Position numbers and translations under genes: made by a program. This document shows, piece by piece, positions 35,817 to 44,218 of a stretch of 62,086 nt of DNA. This DNA comes from Chloroflexota bacterium (GTDB lineage: Bacteria; Chloroflexota; Anaerolineae; Aggregatilineales; Phototrophicaceae): contig JAPPEU010000075.1 in NCBI GenBank assembly GCA_028875245.1, positions 1 to 62,086 of the forward strand, written 5' to 3'. The first letter of the stretch is position 1, and each line of letters starts with the position of its first letter. Below the pieces are notes generated by a model, which ran no database searches, was not told the origin of the DNA, and saw only the letters and a list, made by a program, of their open reading frames with translations.

Positions 35817-36107
35817 ATGGCTCATCTGAACGAGACGGAACGCAAGGCCTTGCTTGATGAACTCAGCGGCATGAGATTCTGGCGCGCCAGATTCAAACTC
35901 CGGCTGATGGATCCCGCGGGCCGGCTGCTCTATTATCGCAATGTGCAGCAAGCCGGCGAATGGCACACCAAGTACATCCTCGAAGGCCTCGGGACGGCGG
36001 TCACCCTGGTCGAAGTCAACCACGCGGAAAACAACCAGCCGCGCAACAAACAGAGATTCGAATTCGTCAACGTCATCGTCGAACCCACAGCCGACAATCG
36101 CAGTTAG
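35817..36107 (+). CDS. Hypothetical small protein
   Basis: A 96-residue protein if ATG 35817 (after GAGG at 35804-35807) is the start; the ORF is open back to 35733 but that would overlap xseA head to head. It is predicted to be mixed alpha/beta, with an N-terminal helix (HLNETERKALLDEL) and several beta strands (LLYYRNVQQ; TKYILEGLGTAVTLVEV). No signal peptide or known motif is visible. The C-terminus is hydrophilic. Confidence 0.6.
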   Translation: MAHLNETERKALLDELSGMRFWRARFKLRLMDPAGRLLYYRNVQQAGEWHTKYILEGLGTAVTLVEVNHAENNQPRNKQRFEFVNVIVEPTADNRS

Positions 36108-36128
36108 TTTGGCAATCCAGTTACGCAA

Positions 36129-36154
36129 TGTAGGGGCGACAACTCTTGCCGCCG
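36129..36154. repeat. REP-like half element
   Basis: tgtaggggcgacaactcttg followed by ccgccg is a diverged single arm of the TGTAGGGGCG family. Confidence 0.55.
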
Positions 36155-36223
36155 GCATTCATTGTTCTCTGTCCTTCTCTTGTAATGAAACTGCTGAATT
36201 CCTACTTCAATCATAGCGAAATC

Positions 36224-36299
36224 CGTAGGGGCGACACTTGTCTCGCCCTACGAGTTCGCGCTATCGCATGGACGGGCGTTTCAGCGAAACGCCCCTACA
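36224..36299. repeat. REP/MITE-like element, complete
   Basis: The left arm cgtaggggcgacacttgtct continues to cgccctacg. The right arm is gggcgtttcagcgaaacgcc followed by cctaca. Both arms are palindromic and the outer ends are inverted copies, about 76 bp in all. Confidence 0.8.
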
Positions 36300-36369
36300 G
36301 CCTCCTTTTGTCGGGGGTTCGTTATTTTGTGTGAGCCGGGTCGTGAATTGCAAGGAGCAGCGGCATAAA

Positions 36370-38934
36370 CTAATGCTCGCCGTGCTCATGCAGCGGATTG
36401 TGCTTGTGATAAATCCCCTGTCGATGCATCAGTTGATGCAGCCGACTGTGCGCCGCTTCGATCGTCGCGCGGATCTTCTTGAATTGCCGCGCCGCCGGCC
36501 GTGGCGCCAGCGTATCCACATAGGCGATCGCCCCTTCGATCTGTTCCAGCACCGCAATCGCATCCGCCCGCTTGAAGGGACGCGCTCCATCGACGCGCGC
36601 CTGCACACAGCTGCTGTGCGCCGCGATCTCGCCCTGACGCCCCCCGTGGCTGCCGCGGACGCGCAAGGCGATCCAGCTTGACTCGGTGATATGGACGCGA
36701 CAGCTGCCCGATGTGGCCAGCCCGTCATCCACCGACTGCGCTTCGGCAGCGAAGCCGCCGACGACTACTTCGACCGCCTCGATCGGCATTGCGGCCGAAG
36801 CGACCCGCCAGGAGATATCGACCGCGCCGCCGCCCGCAGGCAGATCAAGCCGGCCCCCGGGCGAAATCCCCTCAACTTCCAACTCCAACAGCGGACCCAC
36901 TGTCACAAAGGTATTGCCCTGTTTGACCGCCGTCATCCAGTTCTCGTAAGTGAATTCGCGCTCGCCCAAATGCGCGTAGGTGCGGATGCCGCCCAGCAGC
37001 GACGCGGCGTTCATCTTGTCTGACCCGCCGACCACCGGAATCTGGTAACCCAGATTGAGATAGCGATACCAATCCAGCAGCCCGTATGGCGTGATTTGCG
37101 TATCGAAGGGGTTGAAGCTCATCATCTCAATCGCATGCACCAGGCCCAGCACGATATCGGCGGCGCGCTCCGCCTGCGGGTTGGGCGCATGCGGCAGGAC
37201 AACCAAGCCATTTTGCTCAATGCAGCGCTCCGCCCATTCTGCCATGCTCAGATCCAGAGCATCGCCAATCGCGGATTCCGACGGTCCCCCGCTGCACAGG
37301 GGGTGGATCATCGCCCCCGAATAACCGAGCAGCGAGATATGCCCCAGCGCCTGCATGCGGTTCTCCGTGCCCACCCGCACCAAGAACTCGTCATCGCCGC
37401 CGAAATCCTTCGCGCCCAGCGTCGTCCGCCCATCGAAATCTGTCACGTTGCTGAACATCTCGCCCCATTGGCTCGCCAGCAGGTTGACGACATTTACGCC
37501 CTCGGCCGCGCCCTCCAGCAGCGCCGTCTGCGGACTGAGAAAATGCACATGCGTATCGGCCGAGACCCAGCCGCGCTCGCCCCAATCCAACAGCTTCTCC
37601 AGCCTAAACACGATCTCGTCCGTCTCCGCTGTCACCTGGAAACTGGTCCGGATCGGCTTCATCTCATAACCGCGGCTGATCTCGACGAAGACTTCGCCCA
37701 GAGGCAGTTCCACTTCGCAATGACCGGGGATGTAGGCGTATTGATTCAGCCCGTTCACGAACTCGCCATAATTGTCCTCGAACCAGTATGGGTTCACCCG
37801 CCGATGATTCCCGCGCGGCGGCAGGTATTCGCCATGTTCGCCGTGAAAGTGAATCCGCACCGCGACCTCGCGCCCGCTTTCATCCGTCACTTTGACGCGC
37901 GCGAGCTGCCGCGCTTCAGTTGTCCAGACCGACCAGCCAGCCGATTGACTGAGATCGCCGGCCAGCAATTCGCCCTTCTCCGCCTGCAAATACAGCTTCG
38001 CCTGCGGATGCGCTGCATACTCGATGAGCGCGGCGGTCTCCGAGCGCGCCGGCTGCGCATTCGTCACCGGGCCGAACCACTCGTCTCGCTCATAGTGCAG
38101 TTGCGCCCGCGCCGAAATCACGTGGCCGAGATCGATGTCGGCGCCATCCAGCTCGCCAATCGCGTTGAACTTCACCCCATCCGGCAGCGCCAGCGCCAGC
38201 TTGCGCCGCGTCCAGGCCCGCAGCGGATGCGCCTCGACCTGCGTCGCGCTGATGCCATAAACCAGCGCCCGCTCGCCTTTGGCTGCAAGCCGAATCTCGC
38301 TGATCGCTTTATCGGGCTCAGGATTCGGCAGAGCGTAAAGCCAGATGTGCTCGGCCGCGGCATCCCGCCCGCTGCCATGGCGCGTCTCGCCCCTTCCGTA
38401 TGTGCCGATCGGAATCCGCCCCAATTCGATGTTTTCCGAGGCGCTGCGCGCGATTTCGTCCTGCGTATGCGTCACGGCGGCGAATGCGCTCGCGCCCCAA
38501 TAGACGCGCGCCTGCTGAATGGCGAAACGCCGCTGTACTGGGATGGCCGCCGAGCTGCCATCCTCATAATGCAGCGCATACTCCGCCACCAGATCGCCCA
38601 GCTCATTAGCCGACATCGCCCGTTCCCAAGGCTGAATCGCATCGATTTGCGCGAGCTCCGCCGGTAGTTGCCGCCGCCGGTCCTCGACGATATGAGCGAA
38701 TACGAGGTAACTCGCGTGAAGAGCGCCGGTCGCAATGCTGACTTCATTGCCATCCAGCAGCAGCGCATTTGCTCGATCGGCCGCGCCAAAGGCAAAGGGA
38801 ATGCCGCGAAAGCACTGCGCGCCATAAAGCTCATCCTCGCGCAGCTTCAGCCGTTCATCCAGCGCCGCGCGCTCACAATTGAACGCTGCATCAAGAGGTA
38901 TGGGGGTGAACAAATCAGAGGGCGGGGCAGGCAT
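36370..38934 (-). CDS. CehA/McbA-like PHP-domain metallohydrolase
   Basis: An 854-residue protein. The N-terminal half (to about residue 440) is beta-rich with no clear motif. A PHP-type metal site starts at about residue 455 with WVSADTHVHF. Further metal-ligand candidates are His in VVLPHAPNP and Asp in GGSDKMNA. CehA/McbA family members hydrolyse carbamate or phosphate esters, but the family is broad and this substrate is unknown. No signal peptide is evident. The gene stands alone, with about 300 bp of gene-free sequence upstream. Confidence 0.75.
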   Translation of the reverse strand: MPAPPSDLFTPIPLDAAFNCERAALDERLKLREDELYGAQCFRGIPFAFGAADRANALLLDGNEVSIATGALHASYLVFAHIVEDRRRQLPAELAQIDAIQPWERAMSANELGDLVAEYALHYEDGSSAAIPVQRRFAIQQARVYWGASAFAAVTHTQDEIARSASENIELGRIPIGTYGRGETRHGSGRDAAAEHIWLYALPNPEPDKAISEIRLAAKGERALVYGISATQVEAHPLRAWTRRKLALALPDGVKFNAIGELDGADIDLGHVISARAQLHYERDEWFGPVTNAQPARSETAALIEYAAHPQAKLYLQAEKGELLAGDLSQSAGWSVWTTEARQLARVKVTDESGREVAVRIHFHGEHGEYLPPRGNHRRVNPYWFEDNYGEFVNGLNQYAYIPGHCEVELPLGEVFVEISRGYEMKPIRTSFQVTAETDEIVFRLEKLLDWGERGWVSADTHVHFLSPQTALLEGAAEGVNVVNLLASQWGEMFSNVTDFDGRTTLGAKDFGGDDEFLVRVGTENRMQALGHISLLGYSGAMIHPLCSGGPSESAIGDALDLSMAEWAERCIEQNGLVVLPHAPNPQAERAADIVLGLVHAIEMMSFNPFDTQITPYGLLDWYRYLNLGYQIPVVGGSDKMNAASLLGGIRTYAHLGEREFTYENWMTAVKQGNTFVTVGPLLELEVEGISPGGRLDLPAGGGAVDISWRVASAAMPIEAVEVVVGGFAAEAQSVDDGLATSGSCRVHITESSWIALRVRGSHGGRQGEIAAHSSCVQARVDGARPFKRADAIAVLEQIEGAIAYVDTLAPRPAARQFKKIRATIEAAHSRLHQLMHRQGIYHKHNPLHEHGEH

Positions 38935-39234
38935 CGGGTCACTCTCCGGTTAGGTAACGATTGTTCAATAGGCTGATTGTAACCAATGCTGGAAGATATG
39001 ACTGGCAAAACGGAATCAACGATGGGACTTGAATTGTAAATGGCAAAACACTCTGCATTCCTTAAGTGCGCGAAGATAGCAGCGCCAAAACTTAGGAACG
39101 TGAGGGCCATCTCGCTGAGACGCCCGCTTATTCAGCCAGATTCTTGAGTTTGCGAAATTGTAGGATTATCGTTGCCGTAGTGCTTTGCGCGCGCGGGTGT
39201 GTTCAAAAACCCTGAAGTTCGCTGGCCATCCAAG
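38935..39234. other. Gene-free interval
   Basis: These 300 bp hold no credible ORF. The only recognisable element is a single REP-like arm near 39107-39127 (catctcgctgagacgcccgc). The promoter of the metallohydrolase gene should lie at the left end, but no convincing -35/-10 pair was seen. Confidence 0.5.
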
Positions 39235-40353
39235 TTAATCCATCGCCAGTTCAAAGTCCGCGCCGCCCAATACGCGCCCGTTCACCTGAATCTCCAGCCG
39301 ATGCCGCCCGGGATAATACTTGCGCGTCGAAATCGGCCGGATGGCGAAGCGCTTGCTGATGCTCGCGGTGTCGCCCGCGGGCAGGCGCATCTTCTTCAGC
39401 TTGAAGACCTTGGGCGCGGTCGTTCCATTCGCCTTGACGAAATGAATCAGAAAATCGATCATCAGGTTTTGCGCCCCAGCGCCAACGTTGCGCAGCGAAA
39501 AACCGAATTCAATCTCATTGCCGTATTGCAGAATCGCCGGCGCCAGCCGCAAGTCGGCAAGTTCAACCGCCGCCGGCCCATAACCCAGGATGGCCAGCGC
39601 GCGCCGATCGCCCCGCTTGACCAAAGTCCGCAGCGCATGATTGATCAGCCAGAGCCGTTCCTCGCTCGCGTCCCGCGACCAAGCTTCCATCCGCGCCAGG
39701 AGCAGTTCGGGATGATCCTTGCCGATATCGTTGAGGTGGTTGGCGACAGAGCGCCGGACGTAGAGCGATGGGTCGTCTTTCAAGCGCTCCAGCAATGCCA
39801 GGGCCGGCGTCGGGTCGGCAATGAAATCAGTCAGTTGTGGCCACCAGGGCAAACGTGGCCGGCTGCCTTCGCTGACCAGCCGCCGCACATGCTCGTTGTC
39901 GTCCAGCGCCCATTTGTGCAGGCGCGCCAGCGTCGCTTGCTGATGATGGATGATGAAGGGGCGAATCGCCGCCTCGCATGATGTATGCCGTGTAATCACA
40001 ACCATCGCGTCTAGCGACGCGTCGAGGTGCTCGAGCCCATGCCGATAAACGAATGTCGGTATCGGCAGCAGGCGAAAACCGGCGTCTTCAATCGGCTCGA
40101 AGCGGCCACCGGCGTCATCCAGGATTTGCAGCAATATCTTCAGCGCCGTCGGATAATCGTCCGGCAAGTATTCCCTTAACTTGTCGGCGATCCAATTGAA
40201 CCGCTGCTTTAGCTCCAGACTGTCCAATTCCGCCGTCACTGCCGTTACAAAGCCAGCGTGCTCAAATGCCGGATGCACGATAGCAATTCGGTCAGCAATC
40301 TGCACAGCCAATTGCCGATCAATCATGTCCTTCAGTAGAGGAAAGTCAGCCAT
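39235..40353 (-). CDS. AlkC-like DNA alkylation repair protein
   Basis: A 372-residue HEAT-like repeat protein of the AlkC/AlkD superfamily. These glycosylases remove cationic alkyl bases such as 3-methyladenine. The central segment with ALDDNEHVRRLVSEGSRPRL and SLYVRRSVANHLNDI is characteristic of the repeats that hold DNA. The last 110 or so residues form a beta-sandwich (Ig-like) domain (FSLRNVGAGAQNLMIDFLI region), which is a hallmark of AlkC versus AlkD. Catalytic residues were not assigned. It stands alone; ATG start. Confidence 0.87.
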   Translation of the reverse strand: MADFPLLKDMIDRQLAVQIADRIAIVHPAFEHAGFVTAVTAELDSLELKQRFNWIADKLREYLPDDYPTALKILLQILDDAGGRFEPIEDAGFRLLPIPTFVYRHGLEHLDASLDAMVVITRHTSCEAAIRPFIIHHQQATLARLHKWALDDNEHVRRLVSEGSRPRLPWWPQLTDFIADPTPALALLERLKDDPSLYVRRSVANHLNDIGKDHPELLLARMEAWSRDASEERLWLINHALRTLVKRGDRRALAILGYGPAAVELADLRLAPAILQYGNEIEFGFSLRNVGAGAQNLMIDFLIHFVKANGTTAPKVFKLKKMRLPAGDTASISKRFAIRPISTRKYYPGRHRLEIQVNGRVLGGADFELAMD

Positions 40354-40414
40354 ATCGGTATTCTTTGGAAATTGTAGGGCTTGTCCGGTACTCTAGCGAA
40401 ATGGTCGCTTTTTC

Positions 40415-40464
40415 TACCCCATCCCCCGGCCCCTTCCCCGAATCATCAGGGAAGGGGAGCTTTT
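40415..40464. repeat. C-rich interspersed repeat
   Basis: taccccatcccccggcccct followed by tccccgaatcatcagggaagggg forms an imperfect hairpin. A related sequence at 49711-49764 lies inside the start of the ccmH gene. Confidence 0.6.
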
Positions 40465-40524
40465 CTTGGCGAATTAAGTAGAAATCTGTCGCCCTTCGCA
40501 AGTTAGGCCCGCATTTTAGTTTCG

Positions 40525-40605
40525 TTTTGGTGTAATTTTAGTTGTTGTTGCGTAAGAAATGCAGTACCGGACAAGCCTTGTAGGGGCGACACTTGGGTCG
40601 CCCGC
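40525..40605. repeat. 55-bp repeat copy 2 joined to a REP-like arm
   Basis: 40525-40579 repeats bases 1-55 of the window with one mismatch. It runs directly into ttgtaggggcgacacttggg and tcgcccgc (40578-40605), an arm of the TGTAGGGGCG family. An inverted fragment, ggcttgtccggtac, lies at 40378-40391. Confidence 0.85.
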
Positions 40606-40624
40606 TGGTCCGCTACGATGCCGC

Positions 40625-41002
40625 CTATCCCTGCCCCTCACTCACGCTCTGCCAGAAGGCGACCCGATTCCCGGTCGGATCCAGGAACATGCCCAGCGCG
40701 CCAAAGCCCGGCACCTCCTGCCGCGGCAAAATGACCGTCCCGCCGAGCTCCGGCACGCGCGCCATATCGGCATCCAGGTCATCGCTGTGGAAATACAAAA
40801 TCACATCGCCGGGCTTCATGCCGTCGCCGACCGGAGACAGCGCCACGCCCTGGTCGACGCCGGTGTTGAACATGACATAGGTGAAGTCGTCGCCCATCGG
40901 GACTTCGTTCACCTGCCAGCCCAGCAGCGCGCTGTAAAACGCCTTCTGCGCATCGTTATCCGCCGAGGCAATCTCGACATGAACTATCGGACGCATAATC
41001 AA
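40625..41002 (-). CDS. VOC-superfamily (glyoxalase/bleomycin resistance-fold) protein
   Basis: A 125-residue protein of two beta-alpha-beta-beta-beta modules. Metal-ligand candidates are His in IVHVEIAS and Glu at the module ends. The features FYSALLGWQ and VILPRQEVPGFG and the C-terminal FLDPTGNRVAFWQ are typical of the VOC family. It could be a dioxygenase, a lyase or a small-molecule binding protein; the sequence does not decide. ATG with GGAGAG upstream. Stands alone. Confidence 0.9.
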   Translation of the reverse strand: MIMRPIVHVEIASADNDAQKAFYSALLGWQVNEVPMGDDFTYVMFNTGVDQGVALSPVGDGMKPGDVILYFHSDDLDADMARVPELGGTVILPRQEVPGFGALGMFLDPTGNRVAFWQSVSEGQG

Positions 41003-41202
41003 CTCTCCTTCATTCTGTAGAAATTGATCTTCCCGTTGAGTCTAGATTGTTTGTTCTAGTCTTGTCAAGCCCCTTTTCTTGATGTTCCACGCCGGCATCC
41101 GGGCAATTCCAATGCACCTTTCGCCCGTATCCTGCGTATACTGATATGGGATTCGAAATCATGCAAATTGCAACTCAACTCTAACCAGCCAGAGGAGATT
41201 CA

Positions 41203-42399
41203 ATGCGCGTTATAGTGCATACCGGCAAGGGGGGCGTCGGCAAAACCAGCATCTCGGCGGCGACCGCCCTGCGCTGCGCCGAGCTCGGCATGAAAACCAT
41301 CGTCGTCAGCACCGACACCGCCCACAGTCTCGGCGACGCCCTTGATGTCGAGGTCGGTCCCGAAGCGATGCAGATCGCCGAAAACCTCTGGGCCCAAGAG
41401 CTCGACACTCGCTACTCCATGCAGAAATACTGGGGCAAAATCCAGGAATATCTCGGCGCTTTCTTCAACCGCGAAGGCATCGCCAAGGTCAACGCCTCCG
41501 AAGTCACCATCATCCCCGGCCTGGAAGAGGGCGCCCAGCTGCTTTGGATCAGCGAATACTTCCAGGCCGACGAATACGATGTGCTCATCGTCGACGCCGC
41601 GCCCACCGCCGAGACGATCCGCCTGCTCAGCTTGCCCGATGTGACGCGCTGGTGGGTGGAGCGGCTGATGCGCATCGCCCGCGGCCTTGACAGCGTCATC
41701 CGCCCGGTGCAGAAGTTATTCACCCGCGGCAAGAAAAATGATATCGGCATCGACATCGCCGAAAACGCCTGGGATCAGGTGCAGCTGCTCTTCGACACGC
41801 TCGATGGCGTACGCGAATTGCTCACCGATCCCGAGCGCGCCAGCATCCGCCTCGTCGTCAACCCCGAGCGCATGGTCATCCGCGAGACGCAGCGCACCTA
41901 CACCTATCTCAATCTCTACGACTACGCCACCGACGCCATCTTGGTCAACCGCATTTTTCCTGAGGAAATCACTGACCCCTTCTTCAAGCGCTGGAAAGTG
42001 CGCCAGGCGGAGAATATCGCCTTCGTGCGCGAAGCTTTCGGCAGCCTGCCCCTGTTGAAGGCGCCGTTATTCGGCGAAGAAATGGGCGGCCTTGAGATGC
42101 TGCGCCGCCTCGCCGATGAGCTCTACGGTGATCGCAACCCGGCCGAGCGCCTGTTTGACGGCGTCGTGCACAAGCTGGAACAGCTCGATGGCGAATCCAG
42201 CTGGATGCTGCGTGTGCCCATCGGCTTCGCGCAAAAAGAACAGCTCGATCTATATCGCTCGCGCGAAGAAATCACCCTCAGCGTTGGTCCCTACCGCCGC
42301 AATATCGTCCTGCCCGCGGAGCTGCAGCACCTCGAAATCACCAGCGCCAAATTCGAGAAGAAGTTCCTCAACATCCGCTTCGAGGAACAAGCGTCATAG
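41203..42399 (+). CDS. ArsA-family (GET3/ArsA-like) ATPase
   Basis: A 398-residue P-loop ATPase. The deviant Walker A motif G8-K-G-G-V-G-K-T15-S is at the N-terminus. The switch region STDTAHSLGDAL and Walker B VLIVDAAPTAE follow. The C-terminal 70 or so residues (VGPYRRNIVLPAEL) look like an alpha-crystallin/ArsA-HSP20-type beta domain. No arsenite cysteine cluster is seen, so anion export is not supported; many bacterial ArsA homologues have no known role. GGAG lies upstream of ATG. It converges with an acidic small protein gene. Confidence 0.9.
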   Translation: MRVIVHTGKGGVGKTSISAATALRCAELGMKTIVVSTDTAHSLGDALDVEVGPEAMQIAENLWAQELDTRYSMQKYWGKIQEYLGAFFNREGIAKVNASEVTIIPGLEEGAQLLWISEYFQADEYDVLIVDAAPTAETIRLLSLPDVTRWWVERLMRIARGLDSVIRPVQKLFTRGKKNDIGIDIAENAWDQVQLLFDTLDGVRELLTDPERASIRLVVNPERMVIRETQRTYTYLNLYDYATDAILVNRIFPEEITDPFFKRWKVRQAENIAFVREAFGSLPLLKAPLFGEEMGGLEMLRRLADELYGDRNPAERLFDGVVHKLEQLDGESSWMLRVPIGFAQKEQLDLYRSREEITLSVGPYRRNIVLPAELQHLEITSAKFEKKFLNIRFEEQAS

Positions 42400-42422
42400 A
42401 GCCGCCCGCCGAAAAGGGAAAT

Positions 42423-42495
42423 TGTAGGGGCGTCTCGCCGAGAGGCCCTAATCTATAATGGTACATGTTGGGCGTTTCAGCAAAACGCCCCTACA
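42423..42495. repeat. REP/MITE-like element, complete
   Basis: tgtaggggcgtctcgccgag starts the left arm and ggcgtttcagcaaaacgccc followed by ctaca ends the right arm. The 10-bp ends are perfect inverted copies. It lies between convergent genes and could also act as a two-way transcription stop. Confidence 0.85.
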
Positions 42496-42530
42496 GTTTG
42501 CGTCTTCACGCCCACCTTCATGCCCGCGGT

Positions 42531-42902
42531 TTAATCGTCCAACTCGACCTTGATCTTGCCGCCCGCGCTGCCGGCGCCGCTGCTCTCGTCCTCTTCATCG
42601 TCAGCCGACAGATTGGCGCGCGCCTGCGCCTCATGCTCGGCCTCGCCACGGGCATCGTGGTCTTCCATTTCGCTGGCTTTCTTGATCTCATCAATGGCGG
42701 CGTCGATCAACACGCGGAAACCGGTGGCGAATTCGTTGCCTGCCGCTTGGGTATGTTCCTTGAAGCGAGGCGGCAGCAGCGACTCCATCGCCTTGCCAAA
42801 TTCCTCCAGGCCGCGGCGCTGATGAAAAATGAACTGCTCTAGCGGCGTCCCGCCATCTTCGCCGAGCGGTTCCTCCGGCGCCGGATTCATGTCTTCGCTC
42901 AT
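42531..42902 (-). CDS. Hypothetical acidic protein
   Basis: A 123-residue protein. The centre (PLEQFIFHQRRGLEEF and FKEHTQAAGNEFATGFRVLID) is predicted as amphipathic helices. Both ends are acidic and low in complexity, with DDEEDESSGAGS and a closing VELDD. No signal peptide, membrane helix or known motif. ATG start at 42902. Not recognised; a role as a small cytoplasmic adaptor is only a guess. Confidence 0.65.
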   Translation of the reverse strand: MSEDMNPAPEEPLGEDGGTPLEQFIFHQRRGLEEFGKAMESLLPPRFKEHTQAAGNEFATGFRVLIDAAIDEIKKASEMEDHDARGEAEHEAQARANLSADDEEDESSGAGSAGGKIKVELDD

Positions 42903-43046
42903 GCCGTCGCTCCTCGTTCGCCTTCCGTTATCAATTCACTATACGCCCCATCAGCGCAATGGTTTCACTTCATTGATGTCAAAATCACAAACGAGCGGCC
43001 AACCCGGCTGCCCGCTCAAGCACAAACATTGTAGGGGCAACTTATC

Positions 43047-43316
43047 AGAATCTGTTGAAGAATGTCCTCTGTTGCAGAATTGCACACATTTTCACCACAG
43101 AGGAAAGAAGGAAACACAGAGAACACAGAGACAATTTGCTGCGCTTTGTGTCGGTTTTTATTTAATTTCTCTCGTAGAAGCAGAGTTTTCCGACACCATC
43201 GAAACGATTCTATTCAAACAGAAAACTCTGTGCCCTCTGTGAATTCTCGGTGTACTCTGTGGTAAAAGCTATACGGTGTCCGCTACAGGGAAAATCTGCG
43301 TGATTTTCAACAGACT
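43047..43316. repeat. CACAGAG-rich inverted-repeat element, copy 2
   Basis: The ends tctgttgaa and ttcaacaga are inverted copies. Inside, ttttcaccacagagg (43089-43103) faces an inverse with two changes (43253-43267). Between are repeated acacagaga units. It fills most of the 446-bp gap between genes. A short ORF crossing it has no protein-like features. Confidence 0.8.
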
Positions 43317-43348
43317 CTATCAAGCCGCCCGTTTTCCATCAGCCCGGC

Positions 43349-44212
43349 TCACCCGTCCTCGCCCGCCAACACCTGCAGCAGCGCCAAATCCTTCCGCAGA
43401 GCGCGCTCGCGCCAGAACAGGCTGCCAACCAAGGTGCCCAGGATGATGAACGCAGCCGCCAGACCCAGGGCCAAGTAAGTCGAATTGTCCGGCGTGATGA
43501 AAAAGCCAAGCAGCGTGCGATTGTAGGCATCGGCGAGCGCGGGCAATTGTTCAGCGGCCGATTCGGCAAGCGCCAAAAAACTGTCATTGCCGAAGACCAT
43601 GCCCATCGCCGTATACCGCTCAGCGCTCAACACCATCCACTCCCCGCTCGGCAGCGCAAGCGACGCCTGCCGAAAGAATTCGACGGCCGGGTCAAGCAGC
43701 CTGCCCGTCGCAGCATCAATCTCGCCGCTGGCGTCGGCTTCTGATTCATCCGAGCGGGCGACCGCCAGCATGAGGATCCGGCCGGCCGGGTCGCTTTCGA
43801 CGAAGCTGATGACGACAGTTTCGTTCTCCACATGCCGCGCCATGACAGACGCGCTGATGCGAGCGTCCGGTTCGTAGATCAGCACCGTCCAGGTGCCATC
43901 GGCGAGGTTCACTTTGTCCTGGTAACCCGGGCCTCCAAAATCGACGCCGAAGGCAGCGCGCAAGTCCGCGCCCGCCGCAGCCAGAATATCATCCTGCGGC
44001 ACAATCGCCGTGCGAATTGTCGCCCCCGCCTCCGCCAGATAGAACTGCGCGACGGTTTCCGTGCTTTGGTCTTCCCAACCTGCGAGGATTGGCACATTGA
44101 AAGCCCGCGAACGAAAATAGGCGACGCCGTTCTGGTCGCCGTCTTGCGCATTAACAGCGCCGATGGCGAGCAGCGCCAATATGAAAGCCGCCAGTGTGAT
44201 TGTGATTTTCAT
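43349..44212 (-). CDS. Secreted domain protein with CcmD-like C-terminal segment
   Basis: A 287-residue protein. A signal peptide (MKITITLAAFILALLAIGAVNAQ) leads to an extracytoplasmic domain of about 220 residues with no known family. Near the C-terminus a membrane helix (about 247-268) is followed by a basic, helical tail, FWRERALRKDLALLQVL, which is what the small protein CcmD looks like. The gene follows ccmC by 6 bp, the normal place for ccmD. CcmD holds the CcmABC-CcmE complex together; I infer that this is a fused or enlarged CcmD. Confidence 0.6.
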   Translation of the reverse strand: MKITITLAAFILALLAIGAVNAQDGDQNGVAYFRSRAFNVPILAGWEDQSTETVAQFYLAEAGATIRTAIVPQDDILAAAGADLRAAFGVDFGGPGYQDKVNLADGTWTVLIYEPDARISASVMARHVENETVVISFVESDPAGRILMLAVARSDESEADASGEIDAATGRLLDPAVEFFRQASLALPSGEWMVLSAERYTAMGMVFGNDSFLALAESAAEQLPALADAYNRTLLGFFITPDNSTYLALGLAAAFIILGTLVGSLFWRERALRKDLALLQVLAGEDG

Positions 44213-44218
44213 TTTTCT

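Noticed and set aside
41203..42399. Arsenite efflux ATPase
   Set aside because: The ATPase motifs are ArsA-like, but I see no metalloid-binding cysteines and no arsB, arsR or arsC beside it.
42829..43242. Plus-strand ORF of 137 codons
   Set aside because: It runs antisense over the start of the acidic protein gene and through a CACAGAG repeat; the translation has no protein-like features.
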